NCBI GenBank assembly: GCA_011317545.1
Contig: WUJK01000005.1
Location: 930,001 to 994,000 of the forward strand
Length of the DNA stretch: 64,000 nucleotides
Source: Coniella vitis
Taxonomy: Eukaryota; Ascomycota; Sordariomycetes; Diaporthales; Schizoparmaceae
Reading direction: 5' to 3'
The notes below the pieces were generated by a model. It was not told the DNA's origin and did no database searches. It saw only the letters and a list, made by a program, of their open reading frames with translations. The first letter of the stretch is position 1. Each line of letters begins with the position of its first letter. Below are positions 52,760 to 63,904 of the stretch, piece after piece. Position numbers and translations under genes: made by a program.

Positions 52760-54388
52760 ATGCCCCGCAGCCTCCTGCTACGATCACCGCCCTTGACGCA
52801 ACTGATCACTGCTCTTTCGTCTCGCACCTTTCTGTCTGCGCCGCTCTGCACGACTACAACTTGTACTCGTCTCTGCTCGCCCTCCGTGCCCCGCCAACAC
52901 CAGTCTCGCACATATCTCACCGAAGCTATCCGCGCCCACCAAGCCCGCAAGATGGCCGGCGCCCCTCAGCTCGATGGCTTCTTTAGCCAGGTCGACGCTC
53001 TCACCCCCAAGTTTATCGACAGACTGGCTGCCGCCGTTGCCATCCCCTCCATTTCTGCTGAGGATGCCCGCCGCCCAGATGTTGTCCGCATGGCCCACTT
53101 CCTCGAGGGCGAACTGAAGAGTCTGGGTGCCGAGGTGGAGCTGCGCCCGCTTGGCAAGCAGCACGGCAAGGACAACCTCGACCTCCCACCCGTCGTTGTG
53201 GCGCGTTATGGAAACGACAAGAACAAGCGCACCATTCTCGTCTACGGCCACTACGATGTGCAGCCTGCTGAAAAGTCTGATGGCTGGGCTACCGAGCCTT
53301 TCACCTTGACCGTTGCCGAGGACGGAAAAATGCTGGGTCGCGGCTCGACCGACGACAAGGGCCCTGTGCTGGGCTGGCTGAACGCCATCGAGGCTCACCA
53401 AAAGGCTGGCGTCGAGTTCCCCGTCAATCTGCTCATGTGCTTCGAGGGTATGGAGGAGTACGGCTCGGACGGATTGGACGATTTCATCATGGCCGAGAAG
53501 GACAAGTTCTTCAAGGATGCCGATGCTGTCTGCATTAGCGACAACTACTGGCTCGGCACCGAGAAGCCCTGCCTGACGTATGGTCTGCGCGGCTGCAATT
53601 ACTACAATATTGAGGTCTCGGGCCCTGGCGCCGACCTGCACAGTGGTGTGTTTGGTGGTACCGCACAGGAGCCCATGACCGACCTGATTCGCGTCATGGG
53701 AACTCTGGTTGACACCAACGGCAAGATTCAAATCCCTGGCATTATGGAGCAGGTCGCACCAGTGAGTGCCGAGGAGGAGACTTTGTACGACGACATCAGC
53801 TTTACCATGGATACCTTGCACGAGTCGCTCGGCAGCAAGACGACCATCTTTGAGGACAAGAAGTCCACGCTCATGGCTCGCTGGCGTTACCCATCTTTGT
53901 CTCTGCACGGCATCGAGGGTGCCTTTTCTGCACCTGGCGCAAAGACTGTTATCCCCGCCCACGTCATTGGCAAGTTCAGTATTCGCACCGTGCCGGACAT
54001 GGACATTGACAAGACCAACGATGCCGTCGCCAAGTATGTTGAAGAGCAATTCGCCAAGCTCGGCTCCAAGAACACCCTCAAGGTCTACCCCCAGCACACC
54101 GGCAAGTGGTGGGTTGCTTCGCCCAAGCACTGGAACTTCAATGCCGCCGCCAAGGCCGTTGAGAGAGTGTGGGGTGTCGCCCCCGACTTTACGCGCGAGG
54201 GTGGCAGTATTCCCGTGACCTTGACCTTCGAGCAGGCCACGGGCAAGAATGTGCTGCTGCTGCCCATGGGCTCGTCCACGGACGGTGCGCACTCGATCAA
54301 CGAGAAGCTTGACAAGAAGAACTACATTGAGGGCATTAAGCTGCTCGGGGCTTACCTGCACTACGCTGCCGCCGAACCGACTCAGTAA
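52760..54388 (+). CDS. M20 metallodipeptidase, Dug1/CNDP2-like
   Basis: Intronless, 542 residues from the first ATG or 478 from the second (52952, MAGAPQ). Hydrolyses Cys-Gly and other dipeptides with zinc or manganese; yeast Dug1 acts in glutathione turnover. M20 metal ligands are visible in VYGHYDVQP, RGSTDDKGP, FEGMEEYGS, AVCISDN and the last His in DGAHSINEK. The core from 52952 has the usual CNDP2/Dug1 length. The extra 64 N-terminal residues (MPRSLLLRSPPLTQLITALS onward) lack acidic residues until Glu55 and are rich in Arg, Ser and Thr, matching a mitochondrial presequence. The first ATG context is weak (T at -3), the second good (AAGATGG), so leaky scanning could give two products. The 525-residue frame on the opposite strand is a codon-bias shadow. 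Confidence 0.93.
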   Translation: MPRSLLLRSPPLTQLITALSSRTFLSAPLCTTTTCTRLCSPSVPRQHQSRTYLTEAIRAHQARKMAGAPQLDGFFSQVDALTPKFIDRLAAAVAIPSISAEDARRPDVVRMAHFLEGELKSLGAEVELRPLGKQHGKDNLDLPPVVVARYGNDKNKRTILVYGHYDVQPAEKSDGWATEPFTLTVAEDGKMLGRGSTDDKGPVLGWLNAIEAHQKAGVEFPVNLLMCFEGMEEYGSDGLDDFIMAEKDKFFKDADAVCISDNYWLGTEKPCLTYGLRGCNYYNIEVSGPGADLHSGVFGGTAQEPMTDLIRVMGTLVDTNGKIQIPGIMEQVAPVSAEEETLYDDISFTMDTLHESLGSKTTIFEDKKSTLMARWRYPSLSLHGIEGAFSAPGAKTVIPAHVIGKFSIRTVPDMDIDKTNDAVAKYVEEQFAKLGSKNTLKVYPQHTGKWWVASPKHWNFNAAAKAVERVWGVAPDFTREGGSIPVTLTFEQATGKNVLLLPMGSSTDGAHSINEKLDKKNYIEGIKLLGAYLHYAAAEPTQ

Positions 54389-57049
54389 GCTGTCAAGACG
54401 GACACTTGGTGGAGCATGGCTCTAGGCTACTTTTTATATGTCTGCAATAGATAATATAAACTACAAATGAGTCGTTGAGATACCAAATGCAGCTTGCTTC
54501 TTGCTCACTACATAAGCACGTAGTGCACGGCTAATCATCATGACATTTTCCATCAACTAAATCAGATGCTAGTTTTCGCATGCTGCACGCTAACTGCTAT
54601 GATATGCACTTGTAGGCATATAACTTAAGTAATAGCCTTGTTGTGGTGACTAAATCAAAGTTTATGGTGAAGAGAAATGCATAATCACGAAATTGAAAAT
54701 GTCCAGGTGTTTTGCCGCCTATATAAGTGTGGAAAACTCAATGTTCAGCACGTACGACCATACCTAGTGGAAAACTTGGGATCCCGTCCGCTCTCCCCTA
54801 AATAAGCCACTAAGGGCCGGATTAGTAGTTAAGTGGGTGACCATTAGCGAATACCCGGTGTTGTACGTTTTGTATTTTGATTTTCTTTTTTGGCCTTATG
54901 TAAATACACATACTATGTACATTGTCTCGAGCTCATTTGGCACTCTTTACTTTCTACAAGGTTGTTGTTGTGCATATAGTATCGGGATGGCATAGTTAGC
55001 CGCCTTGTTCTTTCACTTTATACACAGCCAAGACAACACAAGGCGATGTGGTTACTTGACTTGGGCCTGTACAGCGAATACATTCGAGATGTATAGTGAG
55101 GCGTCCCCATCATAAGGTCATAACCGCCGCCTTGCTGGATGGGTATATATCATATATGGCACAATCCACGGATCCGGATCCTGCTGCAGTCATGTTGTCG
55201 ATCTTTATGTCGCCTTTGAATGGTCGGATGCACAGAAATGTGACTCATGTTCTTGGTGGTATACATAGTACTTATGCCGTTTCATGGCCCCCAAAGTGCA
55301 TGCAGCAATGGATGCATGCGCATCAGTACAGCAAATCGCAGAGACTATCCATCCATCATTCAGAAAAAGTGCAATGTGCTGACTCAGGTGATACTCGGGC
55401 CGTTTTGGGTCCAAGGGATAGTTGTGAGGAATAAGTCAAAATTAATTGTTGATGTGAGTTGGTTTGCCTGTACGCAGTGTTCTCAAGCCAGACAATTCTC
55501 CCGGTGCCGGTAAACAAAGATGGAATTCCAGAGACTCAAGGGCGTGGTATACATATCCCATGCATGTACTATGTAGGACAAAGCATGACCTTGAAGTAGG
55601 CAGCTGATAGGCTACAGGAAGCCAGAAAGAGTCATGCCAGGGGGTACCAGTTGATTGAGGCGCCCAGGCTGACCTGACCTGAAGCTTGCGAAGATGGAGG
55701 TATCTCGCGGTGAAGGATCACTGTGCAGAATGGTGGAATTGGGCGAGCGTTTTGGTGAAGTCTCTCGCGTAGATACTTGGCTAGCTGCCCTGCAACGCGT
55801 CGCGCGCTGCAGGGGTTCTAAGTGGCTGTTATCCAATGAGATGCCGCCAGGCGCGCATTGGGACCGGGGTGCTTTGCTGGTGGGCCGCCGGGTTGCGGAT
55901 CCACTGGCGGCCACTGCAACGGTCTGCCTGTCCTGGCTGTCTACGCAACTAAGCAAAGCACTACCAGGCACTAACTAGCAATTCACGCGTTAGTTTGGCG
56001 TCGTGTTCCTGGGCAGGTAGCCTCTTTGTACCGCTACCATGTTTGTTGCAGGCCTCGCAACCGAGCCGATCAAGGGAACCGAAGGGCCGGTTGTTGATGT
56101 ACGGGGCTGCACCCTTGCATTCTTGGAGTCGAATCGGAAGACATGGGGAGGTTCATAACATTTATGCGAAAGTGATGATAGCAGCTGTTAGCGCTTCTGT
56201 ATTGCAGAGGCTGCAAGGACGGCGGAGGGACGGCGGAGGTACAAGCAACCACTATAAGACCGCTATCGCAGCAGTGCACCGTCTGCTTGGGTTCCCGCCC
56301 TGCTGCTCTGCCCGCTTAACACATCTCGCTCTTTTTTCATTCCTGCGATGCTCCATGCTTGCTCCATCTTCTTCCAACCAAAGCAACCAGCCATAACCGT
56401 CGACCCCAAAGTCCCCGTTTGCGATACATACTGTACTAGTACGCGCGACCTGTGTACTCCCAATGCGCCTCACTTTCTCACCAATTGCCAGCCTACCCGC
56501 CGCTCTTTACGCCAACCAGTAATTGCACTTGCGCCATCCTCCGCCTCGTTCAGCACCATTGTCCATATCGCTCCAGACATAAATACCCAGCGTCGCCTTA
56601 CACTTTTGTACTGTTTCCCGCTCTCATATTGTTTCAATGGTGGTCAGTAGCGGCCCTTGCAGTGCTCTCCTTCCCACCAAGAGGAAGTGGCCCCTTGAGC
56701 AACCGCAACACCAATAACCGTGTCGCGATCCAGAGAAACTGACAGGTGAAGCAATACAGACATTGCGCAATGAACTAGCTCTCATTGTGCCTCTCATGCG
56801 ACCCAGCGGTGCAGGATTGGGTCGCCCGCTACATATTGCGCCTCGGTCGCCTGCATAAACACCCATTGCTGAACAATATCGTCCTGATTTTGCTCTCGAC
56901 CTCCAGAGTCCTCTGCGCGATCAACTCGAGCTTCCCGGTTATACCTGCCACGCGATCCTGACCCAACCGCATAGCTTCTGGCGCTCTTTTGTCTTTGCTG
57001 AATACAGCCTGTCCACCACGAAGAGATGAGCCTAGCCATCAACTAACCA
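54389..57049. other. Large intergenic region
   Basis: 2.7 kb without a supportable gene. The first 1.1 kb is AT-rich; 55600-56100 is GC-rich with short overlapping frames on both strands and no conserved motif; the last 900 bp are CT-rich and act as promoter of the 1083-residue gene. No transposase-like frame or long repeat was noticed. Confidence 0.55.
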
Positions 57050-60000
57050 ATGGCCGCTCCTCCGTTCCCTGTGCCGTCTCTCAACGCCACTTTCTCTGCC
57101 TTTGATATCTTTACCGATGGTGCTGCCCCAACGAACACGCCTCCGCCTCCGAGTCCGAGTCTTCCTGGTGGACCATGTAACTTTGTCGACCTAACCCATG
57201 GACCTAATGGACCAAGATGTGGCTGCCGGCGCTTCTGGAGCCGTCAGGTGGCCGGTGCTTCTACGTACCATGTCGATCATCTGGGTTGGTGCATGTGTTC
57301 GCACCATGCCTGTTTTCATGAGGATGTCCAGAGTACCCAGTCTATGCACGCATCCATGCCAGTAGTAGACAACTTGCTCGGCCAGGAGAATGAGAAACCC
57401 AAGTCGAACAGGGAGCCCCTTAGTCCAGTCAAGGATCTTTCCTTTTATCAGATATCCAATGGTTTGGACGTCGGGTCCACGGATTTCACAGCGTTTGATT
57501 TCGATGCCTTCCAGCCAGACCAAGGCCTTACCGTCGACGTGGCACCGGATTACCCGCCAGCACCGCCAGGACCATCGCCGCCGTCAGCGGCGCCAGCAGC
57601 GGACCAGGATTCCATGCCCGATACTCTAAGCTGGGACAATATGCCATATACCCAGGAAGGGCCATCTCCGCTACCTCCTATACCTTCACAGTTTCTCCTA
57701 CCGGATTCACCTGCGGCTTCCATGACCACTACCAGTTCAATACGGCACTTGAGGCCCTTTGGCGGAATAGGACTGAATACACTAAGTAGTGTTATCCCGA
57801 AAGATCACAGTCAGCCCAACGCGGGACGGGAAACACTGTGCTCTCAGACCACGCTCGCCCCAAAACATGGAGAGTTGCCCTCCTCTGGTACTACCACTCA
57901 CAGGCCTGGCTCGGCTACCCCTCAAAAGATATCATTCCAAGCTGAGAAACCATTGCCGCAGGGTCCTGTTCCTGCTGCGTCCCAGGATGCTGAGACCTTG
58001 CAAAGCCTGGCAAACACCCTTGGGGATCATGAACACAGGCTGGAAAAACTTGAAACAGGGTCCTTTTTTGACCCCGCTCATGAAGAGTGCTTCGATAAGC
58101 ACGATTCCGCAGACCTAAGGATGACGGAGATTGAAAGTCGAATGGACGATGTCGAAAGACGGCTCAACGACGATGCAAGTACCACGAGCAGTCATCGTGT
58201 CGAGCATGAGCCTCGTGAATCTGTCGCAACAAGTGCCATCTCTGCCACAGAACAAGCGACCCTAATACAGCAGGTAGAAGATGCGGTGCAGGCTCGTTTC
58301 AAAAGGATGCCGATTCCATCTTCGCCCTCATTCAGCTCTCCTTGGCTTCTGGAGGTTGTGTTCTTGCCCTTTCCCGTCAAGGGGATATGGCACGAGGCTC
58401 AGGACTTCAAGACCCCAAGGCTTGCAGTAGGGCGAGAGGAATGGGCACAAGCACCCAATGCCTACACCCGTGGAACACTGGATCCAGACACCTCGGTGCC
58501 GTTCGACGAATGGGCCGGTGATGGTGCAGGCTGGCTGCTCCCCAGGGCATGCATTCCTGGTCGTATGATTGAGCAGCGGCTGAGAAGTCGTGGCTTCATC
58601 AAGACTGCATCGGTCCATGGCAAGGATGCCCGGAGCGTACAGTCTGCAATGAAAACTGCTTTTGGCGATATCTTTGCATCGCTGCCACGGCTTGGGAGTG
58701 CGGAGACCCATTACACCCTGGAGCCGCGGCTGGGCAAGTTCTTTGGCCTTCAACAGCCATGGGTGCCTCTTCGCAAAGTACACAAGGACTCGCGGCTTCG
58801 GTTCTTGGCCCCGGAAGAGCTCGTGACTCCAGTCTCGTGGGACGTCACATTCTTGAAGGGAAGCGTCGTGATGAAGGCCACAGGCGTGCACCGTCTCTAC
58901 ATCACTCAACCACAAGCATATCTGCAGGACAGCTACCTGTTGAGTCATCTCGGCCCCGAGCACTGTTGGTCTTGGCAAAAGCTCCGTGAAATGGCCGCCA
59001 CCTGTCCAGGTTCCCAGAGCAGTAACAGTGCCTCCGAGCCATCAGACGCCGAAACTCACGGGGATTGTTGGCAGGACAATGCTCGCCTGGACGGGTCTTG
59101 GCTCATTCGTCTGCCCGTTGAAAATCATCACCACTCTCATGAGAAGATAGTAGCGGTATCTAGAATATCCGATGGTTCCACACAACAATTCTTTTCCGCG
59201 CCCTCGAGCAGAATGGCTTCGTCGAGTCCTCTGTACATACGTGCAGAATCGCCAGTCATCCATAGACAGCAGGGGAAGGATTCTCATCAACCCTCAATCC
59301 GTGCTGGTTCAATTTCCAACAGCACCAGTTCGCCTGTTCTTCCTTCGCCCCACAGCACTCGCCGCTCGTCTTCATATGCCGGTCTTTCTGGGTCTGCTGG
59401 GCACAGCTACCAGCGTCACTCGTCGCCCCTGGTCACCGGTCGACCCAGTCCTCGTCTTTCTTCCATCACGAATGCACCTTCGTCATCCACCATCAACAAG
59501 CGCCGCCGTAGGGAGACTCGGTCGCCATCTATGCGGTTTCAACACACACCACGCCACAGCTATCGTGGTTTCACCCGGAGCCCTAGTGTGATGCCATTCC
59601 TGCAGAATGTGTTCATTGAAGAGCAGGTCCGTGGCGAGCCACGGCTGACTCCCATGGCTTATGCCACACCCTTCAGCAATGCACCTCTAGAGGAGCTTGA
59701 TGCACAGGAGCTTGATTCACAGGACCGCCGCTCTAGCATCGAGCGCCTAGAGGAAGACGAGGCCATGTTCTTGGAAGAAGGCCACGAAAGCTCTACAGAC
59801 GAGGACGATGACGATGATGATCCAGACGTCGATGTTTACCAGGACGAGAAAGACATGCTCGATGACTTGGAGAGCGTCTCTGATCATCGGCGTGCACCCT
59901 CACGGCAGCGACAGGTCCGTGAAGCGCGATCTTCCTCGCCACCGCAGGGGCCCGAGGATCATCCCTGGCCTGGCCTTGAGGATCATCTCATGACGGATGG

Positions 60001-60301
60001 CGAGAACGTCGAACCCCATGACCCGGAGGAGAACGAGGAAGAGAGCGACAGCGACAGCGAGAGTAGCCACAGCGGAAGCTCTTCTTCGCCGTCCGAGTAC
60101 ATGAGCACGCGGCCACCACACCTCATGTCTGGGCCGGATGATCGCAGAGAAATGACGCACGGCCTGGAAGCTGAAGATACTCTTACAGGGTGGAATGGGT
60201 TCCCGAACTATGAAGAAGAAACAGAAGAAGATGACGACGACAACGAGGACCACGACGAGGAAGACGATGATGAGCACCACAAGGGGCAAAACCGGTGGTA
60301 A
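57050..60301 (+). CDS. Large unrecognised protein with N-terminal Cys/His cluster
   Basis: One exon, 1083 residues. I do not recognise the family. A compact Cys/His-rich segment at residues 43-90 reads CNF...CGCRRFW...HVDHLGWCMCSHHACFH: Cys43, Cys57, Cys59, His74, His77, Cys81, Cys83, His85, His86, Cys88 and His90, a plausible metal-binding module. A Pro/Ser-rich stretch follows, then a charged helical segment at about 325-380 (LANTLGDHEHRLEKLETG, RMTEIESRMDDVERRL) likely coiled coil. A globular block lies at about 430-640 (SPWLLEVVFLPFPVKGIWHE, EWAGDGAGWLLPRACIPGRM, KFFGLQQPWVPLRKVHKDSR, VVMKATGVHRLYIT). The C-terminal 150 residues are strongly acidic with Asp/Glu runs. A nuclear or chromatin role would fit the composition but is inference. 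The start at 57050 is the first ATG of the frame, after a CT-rich leader. Confidence 0.8.
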   Translation: MAAPPFPVPSLNATFSAFDIFTDGAAPTNTPPPPSPSLPGGPCNFVDLTHGPNGPRCGCRRFWSRQVAGASTYHVDHLGWCMCSHHACFHEDVQSTQSMHASMPVVDNLLGQENEKPKSNREPLSPVKDLSFYQISNGLDVGSTDFTAFDFDAFQPDQGLTVDVAPDYPPAPPGPSPPSAAPAADQDSMPDTLSWDNMPYTQEGPSPLPPIPSQFLLPDSPAASMTTTSSIRHLRPFGGIGLNTLSSVIPKDHSQPNAGRETLCSQTTLAPKHGELPSSGTTTHRPGSATPQKISFQAEKPLPQGPVPAASQDAETLQSLANTLGDHEHRLEKLETGSFFDPAHEECFDKHDSADLRMTEIESRMDDVERRLNDDASTTSSHRVEHEPRESVATSAISATEQATLIQQVEDAVQARFKRMPIPSSPSFSSPWLLEVVFLPFPVKGIWHEAQDFKTPRLAVGREEWAQAPNAYTRGTLDPDTSVPFDEWAGDGAGWLLPRACIPGRMIEQRLRSRGFIKTASVHGKDARSVQSAMKTAFGDIFASLPRLGSAETHYTLEPRLGKFFGLQQPWVPLRKVHKDSRLRFLAPEELVTPVSWDVTFLKGSVVMKATGVHRLYITQPQAYLQDSYLLSHLGPEHCWSWQKLREMAATCPGSQSSNSASEPSDAETHGDCWQDNARLDGSWLIRLPVENHHHSHEKIVAVSRISDGSTQQFFSAPSSRMASSSPLYIRAESPVIHRQQGKDSHQPSIRAGSISNSTSSPVLPSPHSTRRSSSYAGLSGSAGHSYQRHSSPLVTGRPSPRLSSITNAPSSSTINKRRRRETRSPSMRFQHTPRHSYRGFTRSPSVMPFLQNVFIEEQVRGEPRLTPMAYATPFSNAPLEELDAQELDSQDRRSSIERLEEDEAMFLEEGHESSTDEDDDDDDPDVDVYQDEKDMLDDLESVSDHRRAPSRQRQVREARSSSPPQGPEDHPWPGLEDHLMTDGENVEPHDPEENEEESDSDSESSHSGSSSSPSEYMSTRPPHLMSGPDDRREMTHGLEAEDTLTGWNGFPNYEEETEEDDDDNEDHDEEDDDEHHKGQNRW

Positions 60302-61192
60302 TATAGCTGTTCATGGGAGGTTATTTTGTCTGCTGTCATCGCCTTTTCTTTGCTTCCATTTTTTTTTTAATATCTTTCATTTGTTGCTCCATGCCAGCCA
60401 GGCCTGCGTGGGCAACTGGTTTCTATCTGACTGTCACTCAAGTACAGGCGTAATGGAGTTCCAGGCATGGGGCGCGTTGAGCAGGGTATATTATAGTACT
60501 GTCAATATTGCACGCGGGGTGAGACGGGTGGATCTCAGTGAGGTTGTAAAGCATTTGAACAACTTTCCTCATCATCTCTTTGAAACTGTATACTGACAAA
60601 AGACTGTATTTCATCTCCACCACTTACGATTCCACCGAGGGTTGTAGTAGCCTCTACTCACGAAATGAAACACACGGATATTCCTACATGCTGCCTGTCA
60701 TTCTCTGTTCTCTTTTTGCCTCATGTGGCCAGACTCTTCGTATATCAACACTGGTCAAACCGCCACCTCTCCAAGCCCAACCCGTTGCATGCATCAGGCT
60801 CTGAAAGGTGACCTTATCAGCACACCCTCTTCTTGAGATTCTTGCTTATTGTGTAGGCAGGCTGTGAGGATCTGGAGCTTTTGATAGGCCAGTCAACGAC
60901 TTATCCTAGTGTGATTGGTGGCACTTGGGTGATGGACCTAGGTACTTGGGTATTTAAACACCACTGCCAGAGAGGCAGCCACTATGCAGAAAGTACGCCT
61001 TCCTCCTTCTCAGCTCATCCTGACCCCGCACGTGAGAGAGAACACAATGGACAACTTGCCAGTCTTATATCAAACACCACGGCTTTGCAGTCCATCCGCA
61101 TTTCTAGATTTTCTTGCACTTCTCTTGTCGTTGCCCCCTCGCCCCCCCGGCCCTTCACCATATATGCAACGGTCCCACCACAACTTGACAAC
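60302..61192. other. Intergenic
   Basis: 891 bp. Partial palindrome ACCTAGGT at 60936-60943. No gene is supported. Confidence 0.5.
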
Positions 61193-62413
61193 ATGTCCGA
61201 ATCAACACAACTCAGCGGCGCCGACCTGAAGCAACAAGACACAGGCTCCCAAGAGCAGTGGAGCGCAACTTGGCCCCCGGCGCTTTCTGACCATGACCTC
61301 GAACGCATTGCTCGCGAGACGAATGCTTGAGAGAAATGTCGGATCATGTGTGGTCCGAGCGAGCATTGGACTCGGAGGGCAACTGAACGAGGCCCCCCAA
61401 TTGGACGCCACCACGAATCATACGAAAGTCTCCTCGACTCAGTATATCTAGGCTGCAGAGTCTGTGCATACATATTAAATCTAAATTCAAGAGAACTTCC
61501 TGCCGTCGATGGATTCCAGTTTCATTCATCGTACTATTCTCGACCTACAGCAGAGTCTACTGTGACCTTGCGTTTAACCACAGTTACCACTTCCACACCT
61601 TCGCTTCCAAGCAGCTTCTACTTCCTAGACCTAATTTGCAACCGTATGCTATTTTTCCTTTAGACTGGACCGCTGTGGCATATTCGCGACTTTCGAGATG
61701 TGTTATCAAAAATAAAGCTCTTTGGCGCCTGTTTCCGAGGTGACTTGATTCTTGTATCAAACCACGATCAGTGGATATCCAAAACCCTGGAGCCTGTGTT
61801 TGAATTTCGGCATTTGAGGCCGTACTCAGCATAGGCTTGATTGTTGGCTAACGTGACCATGTTTTTGTAGGACCCATCCGCGGACTACGATCGATCCGGC
61901 TTGTGCCACGTCCGAGTGGTGACTTGAATACTGTCAGGCATTGGATCCAAACATGTCGCGGACCAGGCCATACAGAGTGCAGTTCTTACAGGAGTGCTTG
62001 TCGATCACTGCCTACGCGACTGCTCCAAGTTAAGACTGCTGAATCAGGCACTATACGGCTCGTCTCAACGGAAGGACAAACGCACTTCGAGTATGTAACT
62101 TTGAGCCACAGATGGGGCTCGGAGCCATCCTTCGAGCCTCCTAAACTGTCGGGACTCAATGGGGCTATTCGGCCGGGGTGGCTATGTGTAGCTCAGCTTG
62201 AAGCCGGTATTCCAATCCATACGCTCCCAAAGCTATTCCAAGAGGCCATAGACATTGCCAAACAAGGTGGTGTGATACATCTATGGATCGACAGCCTCTG
62301 CATTCTCCAGGATAAGAACGGAGACGAGAACCTAGACTGGCAGAAAGAGTCTGCCAAGATGGGTGATATATATGCTGGCGCGATCTTGTAAGTCGGCGAG
62401 GATGCTATCGATG

Positions 62414-62448
<35 letters not shown>

Positions 62449-63904
62449 GAGAAAAAAAGAAAACAGTCACCCGTCACATACTCTTGATATAAACATATCA
62501 GATCAAGCACGGAATGTGGATTCACCATGGAAACTGGTCTTTAGGCATTGGACTAATCTGCATAATTGCAGTAATATCGTAGCAGCGCAAACGGACCATT
62601 CGAATCAAAGTCTATTTCCAGCAAATTATGACCTACAAGTATTCGTGGTGCCCGATAGAAATACCAATGCGAATACAGCAAGACGTCAGACTGCGTCAGG
62701 TAGCTCCGGCTACATAGCAATGACTTTGGAAATTGAAGATCAGTTTCAAAGCCAAATCACCGACTCACCACTCTTGCACCGTGGCTGGGTATTCCAAGAA
62801 GTTTTTCTGAGCGCTGCCAATCTCTTCTGCACCAGTACGCAGATGTGGTGGTCCTGCGCACACGCTACCTGCTCTGAAACTTTCCCACGCGGCTTCCCTT
62901 CTGTTACACCGCCTCAGTTCGAAGTGTCGCCCTTCGAGGATGTGCTACGTGCGCGAAAGCGGCATATGATGTCGGCGAAGCAGTCAACGTCTGGAGAGTC
63001 AAGCCCGGCCATCCTCTGGAGCCAAATTCTCGCAATGTACACCCAAACATTGGTGACAATTGCCGAGGACCGTTTGGTAGCTATTCTGGGCATGTCTAGG
63101 CTTTTTCAAAGCCTGTGGTGTCCGCAATTAGATGAAGCAACCTACCATTCTGGGCTCTGGTCGATTGATGTCCTTTGGCAAATCGGCTGGTCTAGGTGGG
63201 CACACGCACCGCTCCATCGATTCCGTTCAGCATTCTTCTTACCATCCTGGTCTCCGCTGAGCGTGGTTACAAGCACGGGCGCTTTCATGCATAGAGGTTC
63301 ATCGAAATATGCTTTCCCATAACTACTGCCGAACGAGTTTGTAGCATGGGACACAAGTCGATTAGATGTTTTCGGTCGCGCTGAAGCAAGACGAGATTGC
63401 ATCCTCCACCTTCGAGGGATATTGGCTAACACGGAAGCGACGTGGCTCTCAGCGGACAAATATGATCCAAGACATACCATGAACACGGTACATGCCATGT
63501 TTGGAGGATCATCCGGTCTTTTTATTAATTGGGACACAGCCGAAGACTACAAGTTTGCAACTAGCACTGCGGCTGCTTCCTTCCACAAGATACTATGGCT
63601 TTCGCTAAATCCTACATCACTTGTTCTGGAAGGGCTTCTGCTCAGGCAAGTCGCTGATGCAGAAGCGAAGTCTGGTGCATTCCAGCAATTATGGGTCCGT
63701 TGTGCGGGCATTCAATGTTTTCCGGTATTCAAAGCTAGTGTCGACGCAGAGGTCCAGAACGTGATTCAAGGCCTTGAAGAACTTTGCCCGCTCACAAAAT
63801 ACGGTCTTCGCTTGGTACATCGAACGGGACCCTCTCAAGAGATGGATCGCATCTGGGAATCAAACGGGCTCGAGTCAGAGCTGGAGGACATATTCTTGGT
63901 CTAG
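61193..63904 (+). pseudogene. HET-domain (heterokaryon incompatibility) gene, interrupted
   Basis: A HET-domain protein: YVTLSHRWGSEP, LPKLFQEAIDIAK, LWIDSLCILQD and KMGDIYAGAI are the family signatures; the proteins act in non-self recognition and cell death. Proposed exons 61193-61739, 61871-62387, 62572-63904 join in one consistent frame of 799 codons, but it has stops at 61328-61330 (TGA), 61661-61663 (TAG) and 63320-63322 (TAA). The upstream TGA could be avoided by starting at 61346; the other two could not be removed by any splice I could find. Downstream of the TAA the frame stays open for nearly 200 codons with HET-like content (ILANTEATWLSADKYD), as expected for recent decay. TAG and TAA each fit a C-to-T change in CpA. 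The N-terminal zone has GCRVCAYIL, typical of HET N-termini. The intron at 62388-62571 contains a 33-nt T run. The first intron is the weakest part of the model. Confidence 0.75.
62415..62447. repeat. 33-nt T homopolymer in HET intron
   Basis: Uninterrupted T run inside the proposed intron 62388-62571 of the HET locus. Confidence 0.95.

Noticed and set aside
52784..54361. 525-residue open frame opposite the Dug1-like gene
   Set aside because: It lies wholly antisense to a gene with clear M20 ligands; strong codon bias toward C-ending codons in such genes commonly leaves the reverse frame open, and the frame has no family resemblance.
54389..57049. Possible transposon remnant in the large intergenic region
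   Set aside because: Looked for transposase-like frames, terminal inverted repeats and target duplications by eye and saw none.
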